From: Desulfobacteraceae bacterium
Lineage (GTDB): Bacteria > Desulfobacterota > Desulfobacteria > Desulfobacterales > Desulfosarcinaceae
Assembly: GCA_027025615.1 (NCBI GenBank)
Contig: JALVQM010000231.1
Coordinates: 1 to 5,288 of the forward strand
Direction of reading: 5' to 3'
Length of the DNA: 5,288 nt
Position 1 is the stretch's first letter. Each line of letters opens with the position of its first letter. This document shows, one piece after another, positions 4,590-5,288 of the stretch. Below the pieces are notes generated by a model. It did no database searches. It was not told the origin of the DNA and saw only the letters and a list, made by a program, of their open reading frames with translations. A program made the translations under genes and the position numbers.

Positions 4590-4614
4590 TTAAAATTGCC
4601 ATGGCCGGTTTTAA
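4590..4614. promoter_or_regulatory. Dyad upstream of the TrpR-family gene (possible autoregulatory operator)
   Basis: TTAAAA (4590-4595) and TTTTAA (4609-4614) flank the perfect palindrome GCCATGGC (4598-4605), with spacers of 2 and 3 nt. The block is 28-52 nt upstream of the TrpR-family ATG in an 88-nt spacer. No convincing promoter is visible there, and the sequence does not resemble the CTAG-type E. coli trp operator. A role as operator is inferred from symmetry and position only. Confidence 0.3.
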
Positions 4615-4650
4615 TTTCAACAATACAAGCAATACGGATTAGGTTATAAA

Positions 4651-5271
4651 TTAATTAGCCTTTTCCTTGACCATCTCCAATACTATGTCCTTGGCTTTCT
4701 CAAGGCTCAAACGGCTCATGTTAAGTACCGCGTGGTAAAGCTGGGGGTTATCATAATCCTGTTTTCCAAGTCGTTTATAAAGGCTTGTCCGCCGACGATC
4801 TTCGTTTGTAACCAGATTCATGGCCTTGCTTCGGGTCAGGTCATAGTGTTCCATCATGAATTTGACTCGGTTCTCAAAAGAATTTACCAGCAGAACATGA
4901 AAAGCGTCAGGGTGATCGTTGAGGATATACTGGCTGCCGCGTCCTAAAATTACAACGTTACCTTCTTCGGCCATCTGAGAAATAATAACCACTAGATAAT
5001 CCAGGTATAATTTTTCATCCAGATAGCCGCGTTCGTCTGCCAGTATGCGGTCCAGCCATTTCTGGGCGACAATTTTAGATATTGCCCGCGACAGCTTTGT
5101 ACCGGCTTCTTTTTCAACTGATTCCACCCATCCCTGGGATACATTGGCCGCTTCAGCTACCAACTGAATAATGCGATTGTCGGCGAATATGTAACCAAGT
5201 TCCTCAGCAATCATTTTGCCCAAGGTTATGCCACCTGCACCGAATTGTCGTGATATTGTGATAACAGCCAT
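4651..5271 (-). CDS. Cytidylate-kinase-like family protein (P-loop NMP kinase fold)
   Basis: This 206-residue protein begins ITISRQFGAGGITLGKMIAEELG, with a P-loop of the GxGGxxxGK type (Gly11-Lys19), as in the cytidylate kinase-like family (Pfam Cytidylate_kin2). VVILGRGSQYIL (106-117) and the C-terminal block with DRRR (158-161), YKRLGK (165-170) and DYDNPQLYHAVLN (172-184) are typical of this family and differ from classical Cmk. By fold it should phosphorylate a nucleoside monophosphate or a related small molecule; the real substrate of this family is not settled, and a true cmk is often found elsewhere in the same genome. The start at 5271 has AGGAGG 4 nt upstream. It is the upstream gene of a leftward unit with the TrpR-family protein. 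Confidence 0.88.
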   Translation of the reverse strand: MAVITISRQFGAGGITLGKMIAEELGYIFADNRIIQLVAEAANVSQGWVESVEKEAGTKLSRAISKIVAQKWLDRILADERGYLDEKLYLDYLVVIISQMAEEGNVVILGRGSQYILNDHPDAFHVLLVNSFENRVKFMMEHYDLTRSKAMNLVTNEDRRRTSLYKRLGKQDYDNPQLYHAVLNMSRLSLEKAKDIVLEMVKEKAN

Positions 5272-5275
5272 TGTT

Positions 5276-5281
5276 CCTCCT
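5276..5281 (-). promoter_or_regulatory. Strong but close ribosome binding site of the kinase-like gene
   Basis: A perfect AGGAGG lies only 4 nt before the ATG at 5271, closer than the usual 6-9 nt. It supports this start, since the next Met codon is at residue 20, after the P-loop. No stop codon occurs in any leftward frame in the last 17 bases, so an upstream gene could run into this one. Confidence 0.7.
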
Positions 5282-5288
5282 GGTGATG

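Overview
The window looks like chromosomal DNA from an anaerobic Gram-positive bacterium of the Clostridia/Peptococcaceae type (Desulfotomaculum or Pelotomaculum-like). I infer this from the strong purine-rich ribosome binding sites, moderate base composition, and the mix of genes: a MoaD/ThiS plus ThiF-like pair, a cytidylate-kinase-like protein, a small TrpR-family regulator and an AEC carrier. The genus is a guess. I see no insertion sequence, phage gene, CRISPR array, tRNA or rRNA.

Layout. Positions 1-1575 hold a leftward two-gene operon: an NAD-dependent sugar-nucleotide epimerase/dehydratase, then after 3 nt an EamA-type transporter cut by the left edge. Positions 1576-1888 are non-coding and rich in inverted repeats, including a perfect 13-bp hairpin. 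A rightward small four-cysteine protein follows (1889-2077), then a leftward AEC-family carrier (2122-3045). A 132-bp divergent spacer with alternating ACTTGA/TCAAGT sites separates the carrier from a rightward pair: a MoaD/ThiS-like sulfur carrier ending in Gly-Gly-Gly (3178-3417) and an E1-like ThiF/MoeB/HesA adenylyltransferase (3422-4282). Converging on that pair from the right is a leftward unit: a cytidylate-kinase-like protein (4651-5271) and a Trp-repressor-family protein (4287-4562).

How the genes work together. The clearest functional unit is the sulfur-carrier/E1 pair. The E1 would adenylate the carrier's C-terminal glycine, for pterin-cofactor (Mo or W) or other sulfur-transfer chemistry. 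The Gly codons of the carrier's tail are also the Shine-Dalgarno of the E1 gene. The E1 keeps the nucleotide-binding core but lacks the zinc CxxC pairs and the aligned MoeB cysteine, so it belongs to a divergent subfamily.

Most of the unusual signals are regulatory. A terminator-like hairpin for the leftward kinase/TrpR unit lies inside the E1 coding sequence, so its transcript would run antisense to the E1 3' end. A 7-bp hairpin hides the ribosome binding site of the TrpR-family gene, and a dyad lies just upstream of it. I found no clear evidence of a wholly new multi-gene system. The best leads are these layouts, the small cysteine protein and the hairpin-rich spacer.
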